A stretch of DNA of 64,000 nucleotides, from contig NZ_FMYY01000011.1 in NCBI RefSeq assembly GCF_900101595.1, positions 10,173-74,172 of the forward strand, in the 5' to 3' direction. Numbering within the stretch: position 1 is the stretch's first letter; each line of letters begins with the position of its first letter. Positions 34,730 to 42,286 of this stretch are shown one piece after another. A model generated the notes under the pieces. It was given only the letters and a program-made list of their open reading frames with translations, searched no databases and was not told the origin of the DNA. The DNA comes from Paenibacillus sp. cl123. GTDB lineage: Bacteria > Bacillota > Bacilli > Paenibacillales > NBRC-103111. A program made the translations under genes and the position numbers.

Positions 34730-35827
34730 TTATTGGACTTTGCCGCGCGCGTCAACGGATATCCGGCGTTCAACGCCTCCGCCTCGCACACCGAGCAGCT
34801 GGTCATGCAAATTAGTGACCGTACAACAATGATTCGGGATGATCGAGACGACATCACCGATCCGCAGCGAGCAATCGTCCGATACCCGAACGATGCCATG
34901 TTCCTCGCTCATCCGTTCAATGACAGCGGACGGATGCTCCGGCATATAGCCGTACCCGGGACGATGCACGCTGACATCTGTCGTCAGCGTCTTGGAGCCT
35001 GCGTCGATGATGACCGTTCCGGGACGCGGTGTGCTGACAACGGTCGCATAGATGCGCATTGCGCATTCCGCTTCCGTAATCGTGCCGGGATACAGCTGCG
35101 ACCCGTCGCCGAACACATAAGCGCCTGGGCGAATTTCCGTTATGCCTGGAAGCTCTGCGGCAAACTTGCTGGTCGGAGTCGAGCCGACGCTGATCTCCTT
35201 GACGTCCATCCCTTGCAGCCGGAGCTGCTCCTGCGTCATAAGCAGCGTCTGGGCTTCCGTGAGCGCGACCTCCCGGCAGCCTTCCGCCGCCGGCTTGCCG
35301 TACACATGCCCGGCATGTGTCATCAGCCCGATAAGGTCAATCCCGGGCAGTTCACCGATGCGCAGCCCAAGCTCAGCCGACTCGGCGCCGGGCTCCCGTC
35401 CGCAGCGGTTCAGCCCGGAATTGACATCGAGATAAAGCGGAATCCGCACGCCCAGCGATTGCCCGAGTCCGGACAATCCCTCGGCCGCCTCTACGCTATC
35501 CACGCTGACGATCACCTTCGCTTTCTCCAGGAGCGAGCCCAGCCTCGCGAGCTTGCTCTTGCCGATAATCGGATACGCGACCAAAATATCGCGAATGCCC
35601 GCATCTGCCATCACTTCCGCCTCGCCAAGCTTGGCCACGGTAATGCCGCAGGCGCCAAGCTCCAATTGCCGTTTGGCAATCCAGACGCTTTTATGCGTCT
35701 TGATATGGGGTCTCAGCTTCACGCCGGCTTGCGCCGCTATTTCCGCTGTTCTGCGGAGGTTGTCCTCCAGCCGGTCCAAGTCGATCACAACGGCCGGGGT
35801 CTCGAGGTCCTTTAGAAACGATGACAA
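34730..35827 (-). CDS. D-threonine aldolase-like / DSD1-family PLP enzyme
   Basis: The 365-residue protein has the fold-type III (alanine-racemase-like) barrel with LRPHIKTHK (PLP lysine, about residues 38-46), ITVAKLGEAEVM, ISVGSTPTS and a C-terminal PNHCCTVTNLHDQL. The HxC pair in that last motif matches the metal site of D-threonine aldolase and D-serine dehydratase. Known members cleave or dehydrate D-threonine, D-serine or 3-hydroxyaspartate. The start is TTG, four bases after GGAGGGGC. A clear paralogue lies at 46567. The product (an enamine or aldehyde plus glycine) would suit the adjacent RidA. Confidence 0.9.
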   Translation of the reverse strand: MSSFLKDLETPAVVIDLDRLEDNLRRTAEIAAQAGVKLRPHIKTHKSVWIAKRQLELGACGITVAKLGEAEVMADAGIRDILVAYPIIGKSKLARLGSLLEKAKVIVSVDSVEAAEGLSGLGQSLGVRIPLYLDVNSGLNRCGREPGAESAELGLRIGELPGIDLIGLMTHAGHVYGKPAAEGCREVALTEAQTLLMTQEQLRLQGMDVKEISVGSTPTSKFAAELPGITEIRPGAYVFGDGSQLYPGTITEAECAMRIYATVVSTPRPGTVIIDAGSKTLTTDVSVHRPGYGYMPEHPSAVIERMSEEHGIVRVSDDCSLRIGDVVSIIPNHCCTVTNLHDQLLGVRGGGVERRISVDARGKVQ

Positions 35828-35884
35828 TATAGCCCCTCCACTCCCAATAGAAATGTCAATAAGTTCCCGATCGATCAGCAGCGG

Positions 35885-36763
35885 TTACCCGCCGAAACGG
35901 TGGGCAGGCAATCCGGTGACGCGTGTTTTAAGCCTGAACAGACCTCCAGCATGCGGTTGCCCGCGCAAGGTCTGGTCATCCAGCCCTTCTCTTGCCGTCG
36001 TGATAAACAATTCATCCAGCTTCTCACCGCCAAATGCGCACGAGGTAACGAGGGATGCCGGTACAGGAACGGTTTCCATCAGCTCGCCCGTATAAGGATT
36101 CCACCTGGAAACCTTGCCGCCTCCCCACTGGGCGACCCAGATCATCCCCTCCCTGTCAACGGTCATACCGTCCGGGAGTCCATCGTCCTCCGGTATCGTC
36201 ACAATCGTCCGCCGATTGCCTGCCGTTCCTGCGGACAAATCAAAATCGAAGGCCCAAACCCCTTTCGTTGCCGAATCGATATAATACATGAGGGTATTGT
36301 CCGGGCTCCAGCCGAGCCCGTTGGAAATGCCGACTTGGGTCACGACTGCCCGAACGCTCAAATCCGTGTCCAGACAATATAAAGTTCCCGCTGCCCGGTC
36401 GCCCTTCATACTCATCGTTCCAGCCCACAGCCGTCCGAGGGCATCACATTTGCCGTCATTGAAGCGATTGTCCGGCAAATGGGCTTCGGGGTCGCGCAGC
36501 TTCGTCAGGGCGCCGCTTTCCGGATCGAATTCATGGAAGCCGTCCTGCATGACCAGCATCAGCCCGCCCCTGCTCCTCGGGACAACCGCCCCAATCATGC
36601 GGTCAAATTCGGCTTTCTGATGAACACCCGTAGCCGGCTGATAGGTAAACAGCTTTTTGGCCGTGACATCGACCCAATACAGCACCTGATTGTCGGCATC
36701 CCAGCAAGGTCCTTCCCCGAGCGTCGCCCTTCCTGCTGCAAGCAGCTCCAGACGATTAACCAC
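35885..36763 (-). CDS. SMP-30/gluconolactonase/LRE family protein
   Basis: The 292-residue six-bladed propeller begins ATLGEGPCWDADNQVLYWVD, with the metal Glu in GEGP. Further conserved pieces are RFNDGKCDALGRLWAGTMS (metal Asn), SNGLGWSPDNTLMYYIDS (Asn and Asp) and GLPDGMTVDREGMIWVAQWGGG. The family hydrolyses aldonolactones. The start is GTG with GGAG upstream. In sugar-acid pathways such lactonases act after an SDR and before an FAH-type enzyme, both of which are in this operon. Confidence 0.92.
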   Translation of the reverse strand: MVNRLELLAAGRATLGEGPCWDADNQVLYWVDVTAKKLFTYQPATGVHQKAEFDRMIGAVVPRSRGGLMLVMQDGFHEFDPESGALTKLRDPEAHLPDNRFNDGKCDALGRLWAGTMSMKGDRAAGTLYCLDTDLSVRAVVTQVGISNGLGWSPDNTLMYYIDSATKGVWAFDFDLSAGTAGNRRTIVTIPEDDGLPDGMTVDREGMIWVAQWGGGKVSRWNPYTGELMETVPVPASLVTSCAFGGEKLDELFITTAREGLDDQTLRGQPHAGGLFRLKTRVTGLPAHRFGG

Positions 36764-36787
36764 CTTCCATCTCCACCCCGCTCCTCT

Positions 36788-37690
36788 TCAAGCTTCCGCA
36801 ACCATTCTGTTCGTCAGCGATCCCAGCTTCTCGATTTCGACAGTTACCGTATCCCCGTCCTTCAGCCACACTTGCTTCTCTTCCGGATAGCCCAGCACAA
36901 CGCCTTCCGGAGTGCCGGTGAGGATGATGTCGCCAGGCAGAAGCGTCATATGCTGAGAGATGTAACTAACGATCTCGTCACAATAAAAGATCATATCGGA
37001 CGTGTTGGAGTTTTGCCGCAGCTCGCCGTTGACGATGCTTCGGATCGACAGATCATTCGGGTTTCCAACTTCATCGGCGGTAACAAGGTACGGCCCCAGG
37101 GGGCTGAAGCCGTCGCAGGATTTCCCCAGCAGCCACTGGTTTGTGCGCATTTGCAGGTCGCGCGCGGACAAATCGTTGACGCAGCAATACCCGAAAACAT
37201 GCTCAAGCGCCGCTTCCTTCGGTACGTATTTCGCTGTTTTGCCGATGACGATCGCGAGCTCCGCTTCGTAATCCACTTTTGAAGATACTTTGGGCAAGGC
37301 GACATCGGCCCCATGACCGGCAAGGGTGTTGTTGAACTTGTTGAACAGGATCGGGTACTGGGGAACCGCCATTTGCGATTCTTCCGCATGCTTCCGGTAA
37401 TTGAGACCTACGCAGATGATTTTGCTCGGATGCGTCACACACGGTCCCAGCGTCAACTCAGCTTCATCCAGCAGCAACGGGGAATGATCTGCACCGGCAA
37501 CAATCCGCTCGACAAGCTGATCGAGATTGTCCAGCGCTTCCGCCCCGCCTGCGATCGCCTCCATTATCGTCTGCGGGACGGAGTTATCCCCTGAAGCCGT
37601 CGAGAGTGCGCTCGTCACATCAAGCACACCTTCTCTCGTATGGACTCCAAAATGCAGCTTTACTCCCTTGAAAAAAGTAAGTAATTTCAT
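36788..37690 (-). CDS. Fumarylacetoacetate hydrolase family protein
   Basis: The 300-residue protein has an N-terminal beta domain and the FAH core with KIICVGLNYRKHAEES, FNKFNNTLAG, VDYEAELAIVIGK (metal Glu-x-Glu), FGYCCVNDLSARDLQ, GKSCDGFSPLGPYLV and GDIILTGTPEGV. Such proteins act on 2-keto-3-deoxy sugar acids or cleave acylpyruvates. It is the first gene of the operon and directly follows the promoter/operator. GAGGGA lies before ATG. Together with SDR and SMP-30 it suggests a non-phosphorylating sugar-acid branch, but no dehydratase is present. Confidence 0.93.
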   Translation of the reverse strand: MKLLTFFKGVKLHFGVHTREGVLDVTSALSTASGDNSVPQTIMEAIAGGAEALDNLDQLVERIVAGADHSPLLLDEAELTLGPCVTHPSKIICVGLNYRKHAEESQMAVPQYPILFNKFNNTLAGHGADVALPKVSSKVDYEAELAIVIGKTAKYVPKEAALEHVFGYCCVNDLSARDLQMRTNQWLLGKSCDGFSPLGPYLVTADEVGNPNDLSIRSIVNGELRQNSNTSDMIFYCDEIVSYISQHMTLLPGDIILTGTPEGVVLGYPEEKQVWLKDGDTVTVEIEKLGSLTNRMVAEA

Positions 37691-37717
37691 AATATCCCTC
37701 GCTTTGTTTCATTAAAC

Positions 37718-37766
37718 GAAACCGATGTTTCACTAAAAACATAACATAACGGAAATAGCTTGTAAA
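37718..37766 (-). promoter_or_regulatory. Operon promoter with IclR-type operator
   Basis: On the minus strand TTTACA (37766-37761), 17 bases, then TATGTT (37743-37738) form a plausible sigma-A promoter. GAAAC-CGAT-GTTTC at 37718-37731 begins at the predicted start site, a repressing position, and GTTTC at 37706-37710 gives a second half-site. GAAAC/GTTTC dyads are typical of KdgR-like IclR regulators, and the last gene of the operon encodes one. Confidence 0.6.
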
Positions 37767-37972
37767 TCACTAATGATCGCGCGGCGCTTCTCCGCTTCCG
37801 ACGATGAGCTTAATCAGAATGTTGAAATCAATCATACGGAAGATTTGTACTCTCGCATCATGGAAAAGTAACCTCGGTTAAGCAAATTATTCTTTATTTG
37901 CTGGTCGTTATTTGGGTTGTCGGCGGCTTGGCCATTTAATATCTCATGAGAATCAACATCCTGTGATTCGTA
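37767..37972. other. Intergenic stretch without a supported gene
   Basis: Only short frames without ribosome binding sites occur here, including one plus-strand frame ending IILYLLVVIWVVGGLAI that looks like a membrane helix but lacks an initiation codon. It may be the tail of a decayed gene. Confidence 0.4.
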
Positions 37973-38010
37973 AAACGAGGCCGTCCCCTGCACAGGAGAC
38001 AGCCTCGTTT
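37973..38010. terminator. Terminator after the epimerase-like gene
   Basis: AAACGAGGC (37973-37981) pairs with GCCTCGTTT (38002-38010) and the inner TCCCCTG/CAGGAGA extends the stem. The A-run on the left gives T residues for the minus-strand transcript ending at 38093. Confidence 0.8.
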
Positions 38011-38092
38011 GTTATCCTTGTTCGTCCTCTCGGCGTTACACATTTTAAATACATATTTAAACATCGGCTATATCAACATAATCCGGTACCCT

Positions 38093-39031
38093 CTAACCGC
38101 CGGCTACTTCCCCGCCGCGATACCACTCCACCGTCTCCCGGACTCCTTGCTCCAGCGGAGTAGCCTGAAGCCCAAGCCGTTCCGTGCACTTCCGGCTGTC
38201 GACCACAAACGGCTTCTCCCATTGGTAGAGCATCTCAAGCGATTCTCTCGCCTCCGGCACAAAAATCCCCCCGATCCGCAGCGTGAACCGGTTCATGAAC
38301 CGCACCCGATTCGGGAAGCCTGCCGCCGCATAGGCCAGCTCTGCGAATCTTCGGATCGTCACCGGAGCAGCGCTCGGCACATGCCAGACTTCGCCCAGCG
38401 CCTCGTCATGCCTACCTGCGGCGGCCATCGCTCTGCCGAAATCGCGGATGAAGGTAAAGGTATGCGGCTGATCCAGGCTGCCAAACATCCGAGCCGGCTT
38501 GCCCTGGACAAGCGGGCGGAAAAACATGCCGCCGAAGACGGAGCCCGTCGCCCGCGGCCCATAATAGTCCGAGCCCCGCACGAGGGCGGCTCGCAGCCGG
38601 CCTGCGCGCTGCGCCTCATGCAGCCGGCCGGACAGCTCGGCGCGCAGCCTGCCTTTCCTCGTATCCGCACGGTAAGGCAATCCCTCATGAATCGGGCCCG
38701 CGACCTCGCCGTACATATACAGATTATCGGCGACGATCAACTTCGCCCCTGTCCGGCATGCGCCTTCTACGATGCGCTCCTGCAGCTGCGGAAAGCGCTC
38801 TGCCCAACTCTGGTACGGCGGCTGGGCGCATTGATACACAGCTTCCGCTCCTTGCATCACCTTGGCCGCTTCCCCAGGCTCGTACAGGTCGGCTTGCTGA
38901 AGCCTCACCCCCGCAGGCATGCTGCCTAGGCCCGAGCGGTTCACCATAACCACCTCATGACCACTTGCGACAAGCTCCTCCATCGTATACCAACCGGTCG
39001 GACCTGTTCCCAGCACGACATGCTTCCCCAC
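38093..39031 (-). CDS. NAD-dependent epimerase/dehydratase family protein
   Basis: The 312-residue extended-SDR protein has HVVLGTGPTGWYTMEELV as a variant nucleotide motif, GAEAVYQCAQPPY, a central LIVADNLYMYG with YxxxK weakened (ADNLYMYGEVAGP), and VPSAAPVTIRRFAELAYAAAG near the end. It resembles uncharacterised NAD-dependent epimerases of Bacillales rather than a sugar-nucleotide epimerase. GTG at 39031 is preferred because AAGGAG sits nine bases upstream; the frame opens at 39049. Its promoter is of MerR type and the adjacent gene encodes a MerR regulator, so it is probably the regulator's target. Confidence 0.87.
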   Translation of the reverse strand: MGKHVVLGTGPTGWYTMEELVASGHEVVMVNRSGLGSMPAGVRLQQADLYEPGEAAKVMQGAEAVYQCAQPPYQSWAERFPQLQERIVEGACRTGAKLIVADNLYMYGEVAGPIHEGLPYRADTRKGRLRAELSGRLHEAQRAGRLRAALVRGSDYYGPRATGSVFGGMFFRPLVQGKPARMFGSLDQPHTFTFIRDFGRAMAAAGRHDEALGEVWHVPSAAPVTIRRFAELAYAAAGFPNRVRFMNRFTLRIGGIFVPEARESLEMLYQWEKPFVVDSRKCTERLGLQATPLEQGVRETVEWYRGGEVAGG

Positions 39032-39071
39032 AATAACCCACTCCTTCAATGTTGCTTGCGCTCATGCAACC

Positions 39072-39102
39072 ACAATAAACCCTCTAGCCGCTAGAGGGTC
39101 AA
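39072..39102 (-). promoter_or_regulatory. MerR-type promoter with 19-bp spacer
   Basis: On the minus strand TTGACC (39102-39097) and TATTGT (39077-39072) are separated by 19 bases. That spacer is filled by the near-perfect dyad CCCTCTAGCGGCTAGAGGG (39080-39098). An over-long spacer with a central dyad is the hallmark of promoters untwisted by MerR-family activators. Confidence 0.85.
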
Positions 39103-39134
39103 TGCCTGTTGAAAGAATGGCCTCATGCCCGCGC

Positions 39135-40004
39135 TCAGCGACGCGCAATGGGGATTTGCAGCTCGATAATAAATTCCTCCGGATCGATCATCCGGCTCAG
39201 ATCGACGATATATTGCTCCATGACGAGCCCGTCAGGCCGGTAGCCCTGCTCCTCCATCCAGGCCAGCATGCTGCCGTACAGCCGCTTGCATACCTCGGGT
39301 CCGCTGATGCCGCGATAGCTGCCGGTCAAGTGCCAGCCTTCCCGGATGACGCGCAGTCCCTCCCCGCGATCTGCCGAAGACAAGCTGTTCGCCGCAATAG
39401 GAATGCATACCTCCGTATCGGAATCCGTATAATTGACCTCCAGCCAGTCGTCATAATAAACGGTCATGATAAGACCTTCCGGCTCCAGACCCCGCCGCTC
39501 CGCCTGATGGAACAGCTCCACGAACCGCTTGGTATAGGGCTCCATGCCCGCAGGTCCCCGGCTCCGCTCCGACAGCACATGCCGGTCGTCGAAGTATTTC
39601 ATCTCCACATAACCTTCCCCTTGGGCAAAGCTCTGCTGCAGGTGCAGCTGGACCTCCATCAGCTCGATCCGCTTGTCCATCGCCTCAACTCTCGCGGTCA
39701 GCGTCCGGATCCGCTCCTTTGCCTCTTCCTGCTTGCGCTTCATCCGCTCCAACGTAAAACCGATATCCCCCGCCTGGGCGATCTCCGCGATCTCTTCCAG
39801 CGAAAACTCCATGCTCCGCAAATCCTGCACGATCTTGATCAGCAGCAGCTCGCGGTTCCCGTAATAACGGTAGCCGTTCTGCTCATCGACGCTGGCCGGC
39901 ACGACGATGCCGATCTGATCGTAATAACGCAGCGTCTGGATCGGAATCCGGCATATTTTCGCTGCCTGGCCTATTGTGTACAGCTGCTCTTGGCGCTGCT
40001 GCAT
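39135..40004 (-). CDS. MerR-family regulator with GyrI-like effector domain
   Basis: The 289-residue protein has an N-terminal MerR winged helix (LYTIGQAAKICRIPIQTLRYYDQIGIVVP) and the second half DEQNGYRYYGNRELLLIKIVQDL. A coiled linker (LERMKRKQEEAKERIRTLTARVEAMDKRIEL) and a C-terminal GyrI/BltR-like drug-binding domain (about 135-289; GLIMTVYYDDWLEVNYTDSDTEVCIPI, YRPDGLVMEQYIVDLS) follow. BmrR-type proteins of this build sense lipophilic or cationic compounds. ATG at 40004 follows AAAGGCGGGGAA; the frame runs open to 40142. It lies upstream of the epimerase-like gene whose promoter has the MerR dyad. Confidence 0.92.
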   Translation of the reverse strand: MQQRQEQLYTIGQAAKICRIPIQTLRYYDQIGIVVPASVDEQNGYRYYGNRELLLIKIVQDLRSMEFSLEEIAEIAQAGDIGFTLERMKRKQEEAKERIRTLTARVEAMDKRIELMEVQLHLQQSFAQGEGYVEMKYFDDRHVLSERSRGPAGMEPYTKRFVELFHQAERRGLEPEGLIMTVYYDDWLEVNYTDSDTEVCIPIAANSLSSADRGEGLRVIREGWHLTGSYRGISGPEVCKRLYGSMLAWMEEQGYRPDGLVMEQYIVDLSRMIDPEEFIIELQIPIARR

Positions 40005-40150
40005 GCATTTCCCCGCCTTTCTCGGATGGCTGTTGGTCAAGCCCTCGTACTCCATGCCTGGTCCCCGGAGCAACGCCAAAGCCGCCAGGAGCGGCTTGAC
40101 TCCTGACGGCCTTCGACGAACGGGCGGCGGTCCGGCCGCCATCCCTATAC

Positions 40151-41026
40151 CTACTTATACCGCTTAATAAATTCAACCGCCTTGCGGATATCCGCTTCAG
40201 GCTGCTGACCAACCTCGCGCTCGATCGTTAAATAGCCCTTGTAGCCGATCTCTTGCAGCGCGGCGAAATACGCGTCGAACGCTACCTTGCCTTCGCCAAG
40301 CGGCACTTCCTTGAAAATCTCGCCGGAGGTGACCATCTGCGCGATCTTGCCGTGGTCCATCGGCTCGAAGCCGAGGGCGCCGTACACCTCGCGAGGGTCG
40401 ACCTCGCGGAAGCGGATGCCGTCCTTCACATGCGTATGCACGATGTAATCCTTCAAAATATATACGCCCTCGACCGGATCATCGCCGGTAACCATCACCA
40501 TATTGGCCGGGTCGAAGTTGACGGATACGCCGTTTGTGCTCAGCGTGTCGAGGAAGCTTTTGAGATGCGCGGATCTCTCCGGCCCGGTCTCGATCGCGAA
40601 GTAGGCGCCTACGCTCTTGGCATATTGGCCCAGCTCTTCGCAAGCCGTCTGCAGGGAGTGATACACCTCGCCGTTTTTATCATCCGGCACGATGCCGATA
40701 TGCGTCGTCACAATGTTCGTGCCGAGATCCAGCGCCAGGTCGAGGATGCGCTTGGACTTCTCCACCTTCTCCGGATTCGCCAGCTTATCCTGGAAGCCGT
40801 GGCCCCCCAGGTCGCCGCACAGCGCCGAAATTTCCAGCCCGAGGTCCGAGATATACGCGCGCAATTCCTTGCGGGCATCCGCCGACAGATTGGCCGGGTC
40901 CATCTCGCCGCTGACTGCATAAATCTGCACGCCGTCCGCTCCGACCTCCTTCGCTTTCTTCAAGCCTTCACGGACGCCGACCTGGAAGCTGTCCACGATC
41001 ACGCCGATTTTATTCGTGAGTTTCAT
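40151..41026 (-). CDS. Sugar phosphate isomerase/epimerase family protein (AP_endonuc_2 TIM barrel)
   Basis: The 291-residue barrel opens MKLTNKIGVIVDSFQVGVREGLKKAKE and carries the metal-site pattern of the family: ISALCGDLGGHGF, VTTHIG, AIETGP, VSVNFDPANM, DYIVHTHVKDG and PLGEGKVAF. Xylose-isomerase-like members convert keto-sugars or inositol derivatives. ATG at 41026 follows GGAGG. It lies 17 bases after the Gfo/Idh gene, a combination typical of Paenibacillus sugar or inositol catabolism. Confidence 0.93.
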   Translation of the reverse strand: MKLTNKIGVIVDSFQVGVREGLKKAKEVGADGVQIYAVSGEMDPANLSADARKELRAYISDLGLEISALCGDLGGHGFQDKLANPEKVEKSKRILDLALDLGTNIVTTHIGIVPDDKNGEVYHSLQTACEELGQYAKSVGAYFAIETGPERSAHLKSFLDTLSTNGVSVNFDPANMVMVTGDDPVEGVYILKDYIVHTHVKDGIRFREVDPREVYGALGFEPMDHGKIAQMVTSGEIFKEVPLGEGKVAFDAYFAALQEIGYKGYLTIEREVGQQPEADIRKAVEFIKRYK

Positions 41027-41043
41027 GTCTGCAACCTCCGCTT

Positions 41044-42102
41044 CTAGAATTGAATCTCTTCGCCCTTGACGCTGGACTCGTAGATGCCGCACAGGATCTT
41101 CGTAATCTCGAGGCCGTCCTCCACCGGACTGATCAGCTCGGCCCGGCCGAGGCAGCAGTTCACGAAGTGATTGATTTCATTCTGGAACCCTTCCTCAAAG
41201 TGGAAGCCCGGATAGTCGATTTGCGGCTGAATGTTCAAAATCGTGTTATGCTTTTCGGTTGCGATGACGAAGTCGGGTTCGATCTCCGCGCCGCCTTTAT
41301 CGCCATAAATATTAACGGACGAAACCGTGTTTTTCTGATGCAGGGTGAAGCTGACGTCCACGAACAGCGAAGCGCCGTTCTCGAAGCGGATCAAGGCGTT
41401 GGCCAGATCCTCGACCGTATTTTTGGAAGCGTCGTAGTCCGCCGCCCGGTAGAAGCTCAGGTTCTCGATATGCGCGCGGTTGCCCAGCTTGTTGTACGTA
41501 TTGCCGGAGACCGACTTCACCTTCGGACGGCCCATCATATACCAGCACAGATCGATGATATGTACGCCGATATCCATCAGCGGTCCGCCGCCGGAGCGGT
41601 CGCGGTCGGAGAACCAGCCGCCCGGATTGCCGAGACGTCTGAGAATGGATGCCTTCGCATAGTAAATATCGCCCAGATCGCCGGCATCGATAAATTGCTT
41701 CAGCACCTTCGCGCTGCCGCCGTATCTGCGGACAAAACCGACCTGGAGCAGCTTGCCCGAACGCTGGACGGCCTTCTGCAGCTCCTCGGCCTTGCCGATA
41801 TCGGTGCTCATCGGCTTCTCCACCAGCACATGCTTGCCGGCGTCGAGCGCCGCGATGCTGATTTCCACATGGGTGTTATTCCAGGTGCAGATGCTGACAG
41901 CCTCAATCTCAGGATCGGCCAGCAGCTCGCGGTAGTCCGTGAACACCTTGCTTGCCCCATATTTATCAGCCGCGCTTTTCGCGCGCTCCTCGACCAGGTC
42001 GCAGATCGCCACTACTTCCACTTCCGGATTTTTCGCATATGCATTCAAATGGGCCGATGAGATAGAGCCCGCGCCGATCACGGCGATTTTTAATTTACTC
42101 AT
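41044..42102 (-). CDS. Gfo/Idh/MocA-family oxidoreductase
   Basis: The 352-residue protein has an N-terminal Rossmann domain (LKIAVIGAGSISSAHLNAYAKNPEVEVVAICD) and the conserved VEKPMS motif (lysine of the active site). The second domain carries GGPLMDIGVHIIDLCWYMMG with the catalytic Asp/His pair. The ATG at 42102 follows GGAGGAGGG; the frame extends to 42135. It probably oxidises a sugar, inositol or its derivative with NAD(P), feeding the isomerase behind it. Confidence 0.94.
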   Translation of the reverse strand: MSKLKIAVIGAGSISSAHLNAYAKNPEVEVVAICDLVEERAKSAADKYGASKVFTDYRELLADPEIEAVSICTWNNTHVEISIAALDAGKHVLVEKPMSTDIGKAEELQKAVQRSGKLLQVGFVRRYGGSAKVLKQFIDAGDLGDIYYAKASILRRLGNPGGWFSDRDRSGGGPLMDIGVHIIDLCWYMMGRPKVKSVSGNTYNKLGNRAHIENLSFYRAADYDASKNTVEDLANALIRFENGASLFVDVSFTLHQKNTVSSVNIYGDKGGAEIEPDFVIATEKHNTILNIQPQIDYPGFHFEEGFQNEINHFVNCCLGRAELISPVEDGLEITKILCGIYESSVKGEEIQF

Positions 42103-42286
42103 AAGTATATCCCTCCTCCAGCCAAATCGTAACATACGTCTTAGGCCATTGATAATACGCTTATTTGCCCTCTTTATGTCTCAATTTGCTGACGAGCGGC
42201 TTAGAAATCCGGTAAATCATGCGCGGCCTGCGGCCGATCGGGGAGAGAATCCGGCTTTTCGGCCTCCGCTCACCGGACTCGCTCTT

